A stretch of 55,206 nucleotides of DNA from contig CAIMUM010000139.1 of the NCBI GenBank assembly GCA_903844685.1, positions 1 to 55,206 of the forward strand. Direction: 5' to 3'. Under the pieces are notes generated by a model, which was not told where the DNA came from, ran no database searches, and saw only the letters and a list, made by a program, of their open reading frames with translations. Source of the stretch: an uncultured Dehalococcoidia bacterium (GTDB lineage Bacteria > Chloroflexota > Dehalococcoidia > GIF9 > UBA5629). A program made the translations under genes and the position numbers. Below are positions 7,767-16,016 of the stretch, in pieces (within the stretch, counting starts at the first letter, position 1; the number at the start of each line of letters is the position of its first letter).

Positions 7767-7946
7767 CTACTGACTGCCAAGCATCCTGGTGATGTGCCTG
7801 GCTAAACTCTCGGTTATTTCGCGGTGCCGCGGTACAGGTTGAGAAACCTTAGTATGCTGATTTTGATACCAATCGTGCCTGGCGCCGTGACGAATTAAGA
7901 CACACCCCAGTTTCTCTAATTGCTTAATGAGCTCAACTCTTTTCAA
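7767..7946 (-). CDS. hicA: HicA family mRNA interferase toxin
   Basis: This gene is absent from the ORF track (59 aa, TTG start). The translation begins (M)KRVELIKQLEKLGC and contains 'RHGARHDWY' and 'PVPRHREI', the HicA double-stranded-RNA-binding-like fold with the catalytic His in 'RHG'. HicA toxins cleave mRNA and are neutralised by HicB. The TTG at 7946-7944 overlaps the hicB stop (TTGA), so translation is coupled. The order is hicB then hicA, the reverse of many loci. The length is normal and there is no disruption, so the toxin appears intact. Confidence 0.85.
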   Translation of the reverse strand: MKRVELIKQLEKLGCVLIRHGARHDWYQNQHTKVSQPVPRHREITESLARHITRMLGSQ

Positions 7947-8134
7947 CGCACCACCAGTTCACCATGTTTGCGCACGTTAGGGATTTCTCCAGAGGTGAGA
8001 TCTGCGTAAATATCAACAAGGTTCTCTTTTAGCTCCTCCAACGTCGTTCCCTGAGTACGGTAATCAGGATACTCCTCCAGCCATCCAACCCACATATCAT
8101 TTTCCTGGTAATAAATAAACTTCTTTGTTTCCAT
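7943..8134 (-). CDS. hicB: HicB family antitoxin (short form)
   Basis: The 63-residue protein contains 'WVGWLEEYPDYRTQG' and 'TLEELKENLVDIYADL', the degraded RNase H fold of HicB antitoxins. It lacks the C-terminal DNA-binding domain of long HicB proteins, as do many short family members. I set the start at ATG 8134, which gives the usual HicB N-terminus (METKKFIYY) and has a purine-rich 'CAGGGGG' upstream; the track start at 8260 runs across the promoter. It is expected to bind and inhibit the co-encoded HicA. Confidence 0.85.
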   Translation of the reverse strand: METKKFIYYQENDMWVGWLEEYPDYRTQGTTLEELKENLVDIYADLTSGEIPNVRKHGELVVR

Positions 8135-8206
8135 TGTTGCCCCCTGCTTGGGCCTATTGCACCTGGCTGGAAATTTGTTTAACAACAGGTAATAAGCCGT
8201 AGCGAT

Positions 8207-8215
8207 ATTATAGCA
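8207..8215 (-). promoter_or_regulatory. Extended -10 promoter of hicBA
   Basis: On the minus strand the sequence reads 'TGCTATAAT', a perfect -10 hexamer with the TG extension, about 73 bp before the hicB ATG. No good -35 was found at 17 bp, as is common for extended -10 promoters. Confidence 0.5.
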
Positions 8216-8292
8216 AATAGCCTCATCCCTGTGCAGTACGCAGAGAGAATTTTCTACCACCCCACCCCCACTCCATGTTAATATGTCGGGAA

Positions 8293-8856
8293 ATGAAGGT
8301 CATCGGCGTCGTGGGCGAGATAGGCTCGGGCAAGGACGAGGTGCTCAAGTACCTGCGCGACCGGTACGATATGCCCTACCTCTCCACCGGCGATATCGTG
8401 CGCAAAATGGCTGGAGAGCAGGGCGTGGAGGGCACCCGGGAGAACCTGGAGGCCATCTCACGGCGCTGCTTCCAGGATATGGGGAAGGGCTGCTTCGTGC
8501 GGATGGCGGGGGAGGAGATAATCCGCCAGGGCTGGAAGGTGGCAGGCATCAGCGGCGTGAGGACACCGGACGATGTGGAACTGCTGCGTAAAACCTTCGG
8601 CGAGGATTTCATCCTGGTGCGCGTCAATATCGCGGACCCGCTGGTGCGCTACGACCGCGTCCGGAAACGTAATGAAGAACGCGATCCGCTGACCTATGAA
8701 GCATTCCAGGCGCAGGACCGGGAAGAGGAGGAGACCTTCAATATCAGCAAAGCTGTTGCCATGGCGGACTGCACCGTGGATAACAGCGGCCCCCTGGAGG
8801 GCCTGCATGCCGAAATAGATGCGATGGTTGCCTCCGGTTGCCTGCCGGTCAAATAA
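8293..8856 (+). CDS. UPF0200-type P-loop nucleotide kinase
   Basis: The protein begins 'MKVIGVVGEIGSGKDE', with the Walker A loop 'GEIGSGKD', followed by 'YLSTGDIVR', where adenylate-kinase-like and dephospho-CoA-kinase-like enzymes bind the acceptor. The whole layout fits the UPF0200 family, widespread in archaea and found in some Chloroflexota. I start at ATG 8293, which gives the family N-terminus; the track start at 8275 adds six residues. The length of 187 aa is normal. A small-molecule or nucleotide kinase activity is expected but the acceptor is unknown. It is monocistronic and divergent from hicBA. Confidence 0.75.
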   Translation: MKVIGVVGEIGSGKDEVLKYLRDRYDMPYLSTGDIVRKMAGEQGVEGTRENLEAISRRCFQDMGKGCFVRMAGEEIIRQGWKVAGISGVRTPDDVELLRKTFGEDFILVRVNIADPLVRYDRVRKRNEERDPLTYEAFQAQDREEEETFNISKAVAMADCTVDNSGPLEGLHAEIDAMVASGCLPVK

Positions 8857-8993
8857 CTTCACATCCACTCTTATTTTTCCCCGCAAAAGCAATTTTTGAT
8901 ATGCTATATGGATTGTGCGCCCTCATTTGAAGAGCGTAATATCTCAACGGAAAGCAACATATCAGCGTTAACTAATTAAAAGGTGATATTTTT

Positions 8994-10313
8994 ATGAAAA
9001 AGCTAAGCAGCCTGGTTGCTTTGATTATTTCGGCAACGCTTATATTGACCTCCTGCAGCGACCCCACCACGGAGTATCTCAGGCAGGGCGACACCTACTT
9101 CGACCAGGGCCAGTTCGTGGAGGCCATCGCGGAGTATACCAAGGCTATCGAGCACAATCCCAATATAGTGGCGGCCTACACGCACCGCGGCGCGGTTTAT
9201 AACGCCCAGGCGGAATGGGACCTGGCCATCGCCGACCTCAGCAAAGCCATACAGCTCGACCCCAATCGCGCCGACGACTACCAGAACCGCGCCTTCGCCT
9301 ATTTAGCCAAGGAACAGTACGACCCCGCCATCGCCGACCTGAATAAGACGGTTTCGCTGGACCCGAATTCGACGTTGGCCTTCTCCAATCTGAGCTGGCT
9401 CTATGTGCACAAGGGTGAATGGGACAAGGCCATCGAGGCAGGCAGCAAGGCTATCGCGCTGAACCCCAACCTCTACGATGCTTATTACAACCGCGGCACG
9501 GCCTATTACGCTAAAGGCGACATGAAGAACGCGCTGGCCGATATGGACGCCGCGCTCGCCATCAACACTAACCTTGCCCCGGCCTATAACTACCGCGGCA
9601 AGATATATATTTATACCGACAATATCACGGGCGCCGTGCAGGACTTTACCAATGCGCTGGCCATCGATCCCGATATGGCGGAGGCTTACAAGCTGCGCGG
9701 CTTCCTCGAGATCGAACTCAAGCGCAGCGCCGAGGCGCTGGCCGATCTTAATAAGGCCATCGAGCTGGACGATGCGGATGCCATGGCCTATTTCTACCGC
9801 GGCCACCTATATAACTCCAACGAGGATTTCGATAAGGCGCTGGACGACCTCAATCGTGCCCTGGCCTTAAACCCGCCGGCAGGTTCGGCCACTACAACGT
9901 TCGACCCCTTCCGCTACGATGCCGGCGGCATAAACCTCGAGCGGGCTGTTGCCCTGCGGGGCAAGCAACAGCTCACCCTGGCCGTGGAAGCGGGCAGGAA
10001 GGCGGTGGAACTCGATCCCAATTACGCCCGCGCTTATGTTACACTGGGCGAGATGCTCATCGTGAACGGCGATCTGGAAGAGGCCCTTACCACCCTTGGC
10101 AAGGCCATCTCGCTGGATCCGAACCTGGCGGAAGCCTACTATAACCGCGCCGTCGCCTACGAGGTAACCGCCATCACGTCCAAGAATTTCAACTACTATG
10201 ACCTGGCGGCTGCCGACCTCAAAATGGTGCTCAAGGTTACGACGGAACCCAACATCATCGCGGCGGCCAATGACGGGCTGCGCGCGATGCAGAGCCACGG
10301 GTATATCCCGTAG
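8994..10313 (+). CDS. TPR-repeat lipoprotein
   Basis: The N-terminus is a lipoprotein signal, basic 'MKK', a hydrophobic core and the lipobox 'LTSC' with C21 as the lipidated residue. The rest is about ten tetratricopeptide repeats of 34 residues, with repeated 'AIELDPN/AIALNPN' and 'AYYNRG' segments, interrupted around residue 295-315 by a Pro/Ser/Thr-rich linker ('NPPAGSATTTF'). It should be anchored on the outer face of the membrane and act as a protein-interaction scaffold. 'AAAAGGTG' precedes the ATG. A weak promoter-like 'TTGTGC'-18-'TAATAT' lies at 8913-8942. The TAG stop at 10311-10313 lies inside the repeat at 10310-10373. Confidence 0.88.
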   Translation: MKKLSSLVALIISATLILTSCSDPTTEYLRQGDTYFDQGQFVEAIAEYTKAIEHNPNIVAAYTHRGAVYNAQAEWDLAIADLSKAIQLDPNRADDYQNRAFAYLAKEQYDPAIADLNKTVSLDPNSTLAFSNLSWLYVHKGEWDKAIEAGSKAIALNPNLYDAYYNRGTAYYAKGDMKNALADMDAALAINTNLAPAYNYRGKIYIYTDNITGAVQDFTNALAIDPDMAEAYKLRGFLEIELKRSAEALADLNKAIELDDADAMAYFYRGHLYNSNEDFDKALDDLNRALALNPPAGSATTTFDPFRYDAGGINLERAVALRGKQQLTLAVEAGRKAVELDPNYARAYVTLGEMLIVNGDLEEALTTLGKAISLDPNLAEAYYNRAVAYEVTAITSKNFNYYDLAAADLKMVLKVTTEPNIIAAANDGLRAMQSHGYIP

Positions 10314-10373
10314 GGGCGTACCTTCAGGTGCGCCCGAATCCACCATCGGGCGGGTTTGAAAACCCGGCCCTAC
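10310..10373. repeat. Composite palindromic repeat, copy 2, between convergent genes
   Basis: Unit A' (10310-10335) is an exact reverse complement of unit A at 262-287 over 26 bp. Unit B' (10348-10373) is a near copy of the reverse complement of unit B. Both outer ends read GTAGGG inward. The left GTAG supplies the TAG stop of the TPR lipoprotein (10311-10313), and the right one supplies, on the minus strand, the TAG stop of the alpha/beta hydrolase (10372-10370). It probably forms hairpins in both transcripts. Confidence 0.85.
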
Positions 10374-11005
10374 AAAACATCCCTGAAAAAGCCTGCCACC
10401 CTGTCCGCCATAGGTCCCTCGTAACCTCCCCAGAAGTGGTCGGCGCCTTTAATTATCTGGCACGTTTTAGGCTCCGCTGCATCTCTGCCATATTGCTCTA
10501 CTTCGGAGACAGGCGCCATATCATCATTGCCGCCGCCTATGATCAGCTTGGGTTTGTGGCAGCTCCTCAATAAAGCGGTCGGCGGACTCTCGAAATAGGG
10601 CGAAATAAGCGCCACTCCTTTTACCCTCTCGTCCGAGCAGGCCACCGGCAGGGCCACACCGCCGCCGAACGAATACCCTACCAGTCCCAGCCTGCCTGTA
10701 TCAACATTCTGCTGTCCCTGCAGCCAGTCGAGCGCAGCCGCGATATCCTGCTGCTCGGAGCTCCCGCCGCTGTGCCTGCCCCCGCTTCTGCCCACACCGC
10801 GGAAGTTGAAGAGCAGCGCGGCCATACCCGATTTCACCAGCGCATCGGCGACTGCATAAGTGACGTTGTTGTGCATCGACCCGCCGTAGAGCGGATGGGG
10901 ATGGCAGACGACAACCGCCGGGGCGGGTTCCTTCGCTTCGATGCCATAGTAAAGCCCCTCCAGCGTGATATCGCCGCAGGGGAAGGTGATGTGCCGCGGC
11001 TTCAT
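10370..11005 (-). CDS. Alpha/beta hydrolase (dienelactone hydrolase-like)
   Basis: The 211-residue protein contains 'VVVCHPHPLYGGSMHNN' near the oxyanion loop, the nucleophile elbow 'GYSFGG' (Ser), an Asp in 'GGGNDDMAP' and the catalytic His in 'GADHFWGG', the complete triad of small alpha/beta hydrolases of the YqiA/DLH-like CocE-NonD type. The start at ATG 11005 overlaps the rarA stop (ATGA) and is preceded by 'GAAGGA', so translation is likely coupled; the track start at 11032 lies inside rarA. It is the last gene of the tubulin-like/rarA/hydrolase unit. The substrate is unknown. Confidence 0.87.
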   Translation of the reverse strand: MKPRHITFPCGDITLEGLYYGIEAKEPAPAVVVCHPHPLYGGSMHNNVTYAVADALVKSGMAALLFNFRGVGRSGGRHSGGSSEQQDIAAALDWLQGQQNVDTGRLGLVGYSFGGGVALPVACSDERVKGVALISPYFESPPTALLRSCHKPKLIIGGGNDDMAPVSEVEQYGRDAAEPKTCQIIKGADHFWGGYEGPMADRVAGFFRDVL

Positions 11006-12378
11006 TCCTTCTTGTCCATCCGCGCGCCCCACCAGGCCCTTAGACGTGCCAGCACGGTCTTCTCGAAGCCCTGCTCGGTGGGGAAATAGTATCGCCTGCC
11101 TTTCATGGCATCCGGCAGGTTCTGCTGCTCAACGAAATGACCCTCGTATTCATGGGCGTATTTGTAACCTTTCCCGTACCCCAGGTTCTTCATCAGACCG
11201 GTCGGGGCGTTGCGCAGGTGCAGGGGCACGGGGTCGTTGCGTGTTGTTTCCACGTCCTTCTGCACGCGCCCGTAGGCGGTGTACAGGGAATTGCTCTTGG
11301 GCGCGGTGGCCAGGTAAACCACGGCCTGCGCCAGCGCCAGGTTGCCCTCCGGCATGCCCACGAAATGTACGGCCTGCTGTGCCGCCACGCAGACCACCAG
11401 CGCCTGGGGATCGGCCATGCCCACATCTTCGGAGGCGAAGCGTATCAGCCGGCGCACGATGTAGAGCGGGTCCTCGCCGGCCTCCAGCATACGCCCCAGC
11501 CAGTAGAGGGCGGCGTCGGGGTCGGAGCCGCGCAATGTCTTGTGCAGGGCGGAGATGAGATCGTAATGCTGCTCGCCGGCCTTGTCGTAGAGCAGCGCCC
11601 GCTTCTGCATCGACTCCTCGATATCGTTCAAAGCGACTTGCCTGCCGCCGTCGGCGCCAGGCCTGACGGCACGGGCCGCCATCTCAAGCGCATTAAGCGC
11701 CACCCGCGCGTCGCCGTTGGCCATGCTGACCAGCGTCTGCAGGGCATCCGGCGCCAGGTCAACTTTTAAATCCGCCAGCCCGTTTTCAGCGTCCGCCAGG
11801 GCACGCTCGACGATGGTCCGGACGTCGTCATCCGGCAGCGCATTGAGTGTATAGACGCGGCAACGTGAGAGCAAGGCCGAGATGACCTCGAAGGAAGGGT
11901 TCTCGGTAGTAGCGCCGATGAAGGTTACCTCACCGTTCTCGACATAAGGTAGTATGGCGTCCTGCTGCCCCTTGTTGAAACGGTGTATCTCGTCGATGAA
12001 GAGGATGGTGCGCTGTGCGGTCAGCTTCCTGCGTTTGCGGGCCTCGTCGACAACGCGGCGCAGGTCGGCCACGCCGGCGGTGACCGCGCTCATCGGTACG
12101 AAATAGGAGCTCGAAACGTTGGCAATGACCTGCGCCAGGGTGGTCTTGCCGCTGCCGGGTGGCCCCCATAGGATGACGGACGGTAGCTGGTCTGATTCGA
12201 TGGCCTTGCGCAGCACCTTGCCCTCGCCGATGATATGCTGCTGTCCTACGTATTCGCCGAAATTGCGCGGACGCATGCGCGCCGCCAGGGGCATTGTGGA
12301 ATTGTCGGCAGGCTGCTGCCTGTCCCCGGCTTCCTTATTCCCTCTCAGGTCGGGAGAGCCGAGGTCAAACAGGGTCAT
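11002..12378 (-). CDS. rarA: Replication-associated recombination protein RarA (MgsA/WRNIP1 family AAA+ ATPase)
   Basis: The protein starts with a short disordered stretch and then 'MPLAARMRPRNFGEYVGQQH', the RarA hallmark. Walker A is 'GPPGSGKT', Walker B 'FIDEIHRF', and sensor 1 lies in 'GATTENPSFEV'. The C-terminal clamp-loader-like helical region ('HKTLRGSDPDAALYWL') completes a normal 458-residue protein. RarA acts at stalled replication forks and on single-strand gaps, binding SSB and DNA ends. The start overlaps the tubulin-like gene by ATGA (12375-12378) and the stop overlaps the hydrolase start, forming a three-gene coupled unit. Confidence 0.95.
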   Translation of the reverse strand: MTLFDLGSPDLRGNKEAGDRQQPADNSTMPLAARMRPRNFGEYVGQQHIIGEGKVLRKAIESDQLPSVILWGPPGSGKTTLAQVIANVSSSYFVPMSAVTAGVADLRRVVDEARKRRKLTAQRTILFIDEIHRFNKGQQDAILPYVENGEVTFIGATTENPSFEVISALLSRCRVYTLNALPDDDVRTIVERALADAENGLADLKVDLAPDALQTLVSMANGDARVALNALEMAARAVRPGADGGRQVALNDIEESMQKRALLYDKAGEQHYDLISALHKTLRGSDPDAALYWLGRMLEAGEDPLYIVRRLIRFASEDVGMADPQALVVCVAAQQAVHFVGMPEGNLALAQAVVYLATAPKSNSLYTAYGRVQKDVETTRNDPVPLHLRNAPTGLMKNLGYGKGYKYAHEYEGHFVEQQNLPDAMKGRRYYFPTEQGFEKTVLARLRAWWGARMDKKE

Positions 12379-13484
12379 GGCTGCGGCGTCTCTTTTTGCC
12401 TGAGTTCTTCCACCGCTTTTGAAGCCCGCTCGTAGTAATCCTTGATCTTGTCCAGGTAGGTGATGCGCGATGCAATGAGTGTCACGGAGGCGTGGTCCTT
12501 GACCCCATAGAAATCGCCGCCCCTCACCTCGCCATTATTGGTCAACTCGCGCATGCGGTTGCCCACCGACCGCGCCATGTTGATATTGGCATTCTTGCCG
12601 GGCACGCAGAGGAGGTAAAGCGCCTTGCGGGCATCCTCCATACGGCATTGAATGGAGAAGTGGGCGAGGGCTGAACTCATGGCCTCCATGGCTTTGACTG
12701 TTTCCTCACCCTTGCTCTCGAAATGGTCACCGCGCTTGAAGAGCGAAAGACCGTATGAGGATATCTGCGCCTTGCCGTACCCGATGGCGGTCCAGCCGTT
12801 GAGCGACTGCACGATGTCGCCGATGCCGATATTGCTGGTGCCCAGGAATTTCGGGTCGACCTTCTCGCTGGCGCGCAGCAGGTCGAAGAATGGCGTCACG
12901 ATCTCGCGGTTGAGAGCGTCATTGGAGGCCGCCGATTTGATGCTGGCTTCCGACATCACCTTCTCGTTGTCAAAGAGGAATATAGCATCGGCGGTTTTAT
13001 CGATGGATTTAAGGCACAGCGCGGTGTTGTAAACATAGGCGGGCACATTGCTCTCAGCGGTCAGCGGCAGGACGATCAGGGCATATACGGGCTTATTCAC
13101 GTACCTTTCCTTGAACTTCCGCGCCAGTATGGATATGCCGCCGGACCCCACGCAGCCTGCGCTGCTGGCCACCAGCATGAAAGCGTCCGTCTCAAAGAAT
13201 TCCCCGGCGCGCATGGTGGCCAGGCACCGGTCACCGTTGGCGCGCATCACCTCCGCCCCCGCCTCGGACTCCCTGCCAGACCCGATGGGCGCCGGCAACT
13301 GTATGGTGATCAGCTTATCTCCGACCTTGCGTAGGGCGTTCAATTGCGCCGGGTCGTCATTAATAGCATAGGAGCGCACCAACACGTCCACGCCGGTCTC
13401 AGCCCTGGCGCGGTTCGCCAGCCGCACGAACTCCGCCGCGATATTGCTGCCACAATCGCCTATCCCGATGACCACCAGCTTCAT
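12375..13484 (-). CDS. Divergent tubulin/FtsZ-superfamily GTP-binding protein
   Basis: The 369-residue protein has tubulin/FtsZ nucleotide-binding loops: T1 'GIGDCGSN' (7-14), T3-like 'INDDPAQ' (41-47), the tubulin signature loop T4 as 'SSAGCVGSGG' (107-116, instead of GGGTGTG), and the base-contact helix 'NDALNREIVTPFFDLL' (188-203). The T7 synergy loop that normally carries NxDxxD reads 'GTSNIGIGDIV' (215-225); on my alignment neither catalytic Asp is kept, so GTP hydrolysis on polymerisation may be lost. It is not the main FtsZ. ATG 13484 has 'GGAGG' upstream. It is coupled by ATGA to rarA. Its role (filament, DNA positioning or membrane) is not known. Confidence 0.8.
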   Translation of the reverse strand: MKLVVIGIGDCGSNIAAEFVRLANRARAETGVDVLVRSYAINDDPAQLNALRKVGDKLITIQLPAPIGSGRESEAGAEVMRANGDRCLATMRAGEFFETDAFMLVASSAGCVGSGGISILARKFKERYVNKPVYALIVLPLTAESNVPAYVYNTALCLKSIDKTADAIFLFDNEKVMSEASIKSAASNDALNREIVTPFFDLLRASEKVDPKFLGTSNIGIGDIVQSLNGWTAIGYGKAQISSYGLSLFKRGDHFESKGEETVKAMEAMSSALAHFSIQCRMEDARKALYLLCVPGKNANINMARSVGNRMRELTNNGEVRGGDFYGVKDHASVTLIASRITYLDKIKDYYERASKAVEELRQKETPQP

Positions 13485-13610
13485 ATCTTTTGCCTCCGGT
13501 CGGTCCCGCGCACGGGCAAGATTGCCGGCTGGCGAATTTCAGACAGAAAAGTCCAACGCATACCCTTGTTATATACCATAACAGATAGAGGATGTCATGG
13601 CAACCGTCTT

Positions 13611-14126
13611 TTACCTGTAGCGCCTGACTTCGAAGCGATATAGCTTGACAGGTTCCGAAGGCATGATGCCCGCCTTCTGGCGGCAGATGGATATCTGCAT
13701 GTCCACACTGTCGACGCCCTCCAGGTCCGGCAGCAGCAGGCCCCTGCGGCGGCCGGCTGCCACGATAACCCCGTATTTTTTCGCATCAAGCAGCGTCCTG
13801 TCTTCCACCGGCTCGGGATGTGTCAGGATATCAACGCTGTAATCGAGGATATCGAGCTCACCAGTACCGACCGGGCTGAACCGCGGGTCACCGGTAGCCG
13901 ATGATATGGCATTGCGGATTATCTCCTCCGCTACGCTCGGCTGCGTGGGCTCGAAGGTGCCGATGCAGCCGCGCAATTGCCCGTGCTTCTTGAGTGAAAC
14001 GAACACGCCGGCCCGCTCCTTCATCTCCGGCGATAGCTCACCCGGGCTGATCACTTCGTGCTTTTGCACATAGCTTTCCACTGCCCTTCTGGCTAACTGC
14101 ACCAGGGGATGCGCTTTCTTTTCCAT
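13611..14126 (-). CDS. amrA: AmmeMemoRadiSam system protein A (AMMECR1 family)
   Basis: The protein contains '[21 protein letters not shown]' and '[11 protein letters not shown]', diagnostic of AMMECR1 proteins, whose 'LRGCIG' motif is nearly invariant. The start is ATG 14126 with 'AGAGGTG' upstream (171 aa); the track start at 14288 overlaps the MEMO gene and is not supported. It follows amrB by 11 bp and amrS, making the classic A/B/radical-SAM set. The function of the system is not settled; co-occurrence suggests a radical SAM-dependent modification in which A and B take part. Confidence 0.92.
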   Translation of the reverse strand: MEKKAHPLVQLARRAVESYVQKHEVISPGELSPEMKERAGVFVSLKKHGQLRGCIGTFEPTQPSVAEEIIRNAISSATGDPRFSPVGTGELDILDYSVDILTHPEPVEDRTLLDAKKYGVIVAAGRRRGLLLPDLEGVDSVDMQISICRQKAGIMPSEPVKLYRFEVRRYR

Positions 14127-14137
14127 ATTTGCACCTC

Positions 14138-14944
14138 TTACCTGCTGACTATTATGCCGGCGTAGCCCACCACGCTGGAGTAATCCCCCGAGCTGTCGCC
14201 GCTGGTCTGGTATTTGACCAGCTCGGCTTTCTTCGCTCCCAGTTCCTTTGCAGCGGTTATCATGCTGATGACCGGGGCGTAGCCGCACATGCTGATATCG
14301 TGTTTGGCGATGCGCCTGACCAGCTCATCCGAGTCGAGGTTGAGTATGGCCTCAATGGCCAGCTTGTCCTTGGCTTTGGCTTTCTCTTGCGGCTCGTAAT
14401 GGGTCATATCGCTGCTGGCCACGATGATGGCCTCCTCGCCGGCCTCCTTGAACCCCTTGACAACCGCCCGGCCTATCTCCTCATAAACATCGGGGTGCGC
14501 AATTGACAGTACGATGGGGACTATCTTCACGCCAGGTTTGAAATATTGCAGGAAGGGCACCTGCACCTCAAGTGAATGCTCATAGTGGTGCGCCAGCGTA
14601 TCTTCCTCCAGGCGCCCCGATGCCTTGAGTATCGCCCCGGCCAGTTCGGTATTGATCTCCACCTCGCCCAGCGGCGTCCTCCACCTGCCCGACGTGGTGA
14701 TGCTGAAAGGCTTGCCCGCCCCGCGGTGGTTGGGGCCAATCAGGATGAAGGTATCGGTGAACTTTATGCGAGAGAAGACCGCACCGGCCACCGGCCCTGA
14801 GTAGATGTAGCCGGCATGCGGTGATACCACCCCTACTGCATCTATTTTGGCCTTCTCACGCGAGGTCATGTATTCAATGGTCTCCTTCAGCTCCTCCGGC
14901 CAGGCCGGGTAGAATTGTCCCGCAACCGCAGCTTCCCTGATCAT
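14138..14944 (-). CDS. amrB: AmmeMemoRadiSam system protein B (MEMO1 family)
   Basis: This MEMO family protein (268 aa) is related in fold to class III extradiol dioxygenases. Characteristic stretches are '[12 protein letters not shown]', '[18 protein letters not shown]', '[13 protein letters not shown]' and '[16 protein letters not shown]'. His residues in 'SPHAGY', 'EHSLEVQ' and 'DMTHYEP' fit the metal or active-site positions of the family. I set the start at ATG 14944, which overlaps the amrS stop (ATGA). The ORF track start at 14995 lies in amrS. It is expected to act with AmrA and AmrS. Confidence 0.92.
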   Translation of the reverse strand: MIREAAVAGQFYPAWPEELKETIEYMTSREKAKIDAVGVVSPHAGYIYSGPVAGAVFSRIKFTDTFILIGPNHRGAGKPFSITTSGRWRTPLGEVEINTELAGAILKASGRLEEDTLAHHYEHSLEVQVPFLQYFKPGVKIVPIVLSIAHPDVYEEIGRAVVKGFKEAGEEAIIVASSDMTHYEPQEKAKAKDKLAIEAILNLDSDELVRRIAKHDISMCGYAPVISMITAAKELGAKKAELVKYQTSGDSSGDYSSVVGYAGIIVSR

Positions 14945-15984
14945 GGTTTCACCCCTGTTTTTATGGTATTCCTGATATTCAGGTCGGCGCCGCACCGGGC
15001 GCAGCTTGAACCCCTGACGCCGGTCACTTTTATATCATAACCCACCCGCTCGATAGCCATATTGCCGCATTTATAGCAGACGGTGTTCTCATATTTGTGC
15101 CCCGGTACGTTGCCTGTGTAAACGAAGCGCAACCCGGCTTCCCTGCCGATTTTATAGGCCCTCTCCAACGTGGCCACCGGTGTAGGCGGGATATGCAGCA
15201 GCCCGCGGTGCGGATGAAAGCGTGTTACATGCCAGGGCGTAAGTTCGCCCAGCTTCTCCTTTATCCATCCGGCGATGCCGGTTAATTGCTCATCGTCGTC
15301 ATTCAGCGAGGGGATGATATTGGTCACTACCTCGATGTGCATATCCCACCTGTCTTTGGCCCGCTCGGCCGTTTCTAATATACCGCGCCAGTGCTTCACC
15401 TTCGCCAGTCCCTGGTACAATTTATCGGAGTAACCCTTGACGTCCACCCGCCAGGCATCAAGGTAAGGCCCGATGACGTCCAGCGCCTCGGGTGTCATGT
15501 AGCCGTTGGTGACATATACCGTGTAAAGACCGCTTTGGTGCGCCTGCCTGGCTGAATCGAGCGTGTATTCGAACCAGATGGCCGGCTCGTTGTAGGTCCA
15601 GGCCAGCCCGGCGCAGCCGTTCTCTTCGGCCATCTTGACAGCCTCGCGCGGCGTTACCTCGCGCAGGGCATGCCGTGCAGAGGCAGGATCGTCGACGCAG
15701 GCTATCTCCCAGTTCTGGCAATGAATGCAGTGGAAATTGCAGCCGACCGTGCCGAAGGAGAGCACGGAGCTGCCGGGGAAGAAATGGAAGAGCGGCTTTT
15801 TCTCGATGGGGTCGGCGGCTAACGAGGAGACTTTGGCATAATTGAGCAACTGCAGGGACCCTTTTTCGTTACGCCTCACGCCGCATACACCGGCCTTACC
15901 CGGATTAATCCGGCAGCGCCACAGGCAAACGTTGCAGCACACCCGCCTGTTATCCAGCCTGTCGTAAAGCAGAGCCTCCGCCAT
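14941..15984 (-). CDS. amrS: AmmeMemoRadiSam system radical SAM enzyme
   Basis: The 347-residue protein has the radical SAM motif C82-x3-C86-x2-C89 in 'GCNFHCIHCQNW', which binds the [4Fe-4S] cluster that cleaves SAM. An N-terminal Cys cluster ('CCNVCLWRC', plus 'GVCGVRR') and a C-terminal pair of CxxC motifs ('CYKCG', 'CARCG') are typical of this family, related to pyruvate formate-lyase activating enzymes. It heads the amrS-amrB-amrA operon behind an extended -10 promoter. The target of the radical chemistry is not known. Confidence 0.93.
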   Translation of the reverse strand: MAEALLYDRLDNRRVCCNVCLWRCRINPGKAGVCGVRRNEKGSLQLLNYAKVSSLAADPIEKKPLFHFFPGSSVLSFGTVGCNFHCIHCQNWEIACVDDPASARHALREVTPREAVKMAEENGCAGLAWTYNEPAIWFEYTLDSARQAHQSGLYTVYVTNGYMTPEALDVIGPYLDAWRVDVKGYSDKLYQGLAKVKHWRGILETAERAKDRWDMHIEVVTNIIPSLNDDDEQLTGIAGWIKEKLGELTPWHVTRFHPHRGLLHIPPTPVATLERAYKIGREAGLRFVYTGNVPGHKYENTVCYKCGNMAIERVGYDIKVTGVRGSSCARCGADLNIRNTIKTGVKP

Positions 15985-16007
15985 CGCCTTAGTATCTCCT
16001 CACGTAG

Positions 16008-16016
16008 ATTATAGCA
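16008..16016 (-). promoter_or_regulatory. Extended -10 promoter of the amr operon
   Basis: On the minus strand the sequence is 'TGCTATAAT', a perfect extended -10, 24 bp upstream of the amrS ATG. Transcription starting about 7 bp downstream gives a leader of under 20 nt. It is identical to the hicBA -10 element. Confidence 0.6.

Noticed and set aside
12375-13484. Annotation of the tubulin-like gene as the cell-division FtsZ
   Set aside because: The signature loop and T7 loop deviate strongly, there is no ftsA or division cluster nearby and no FtsZ C-terminal tail motif.
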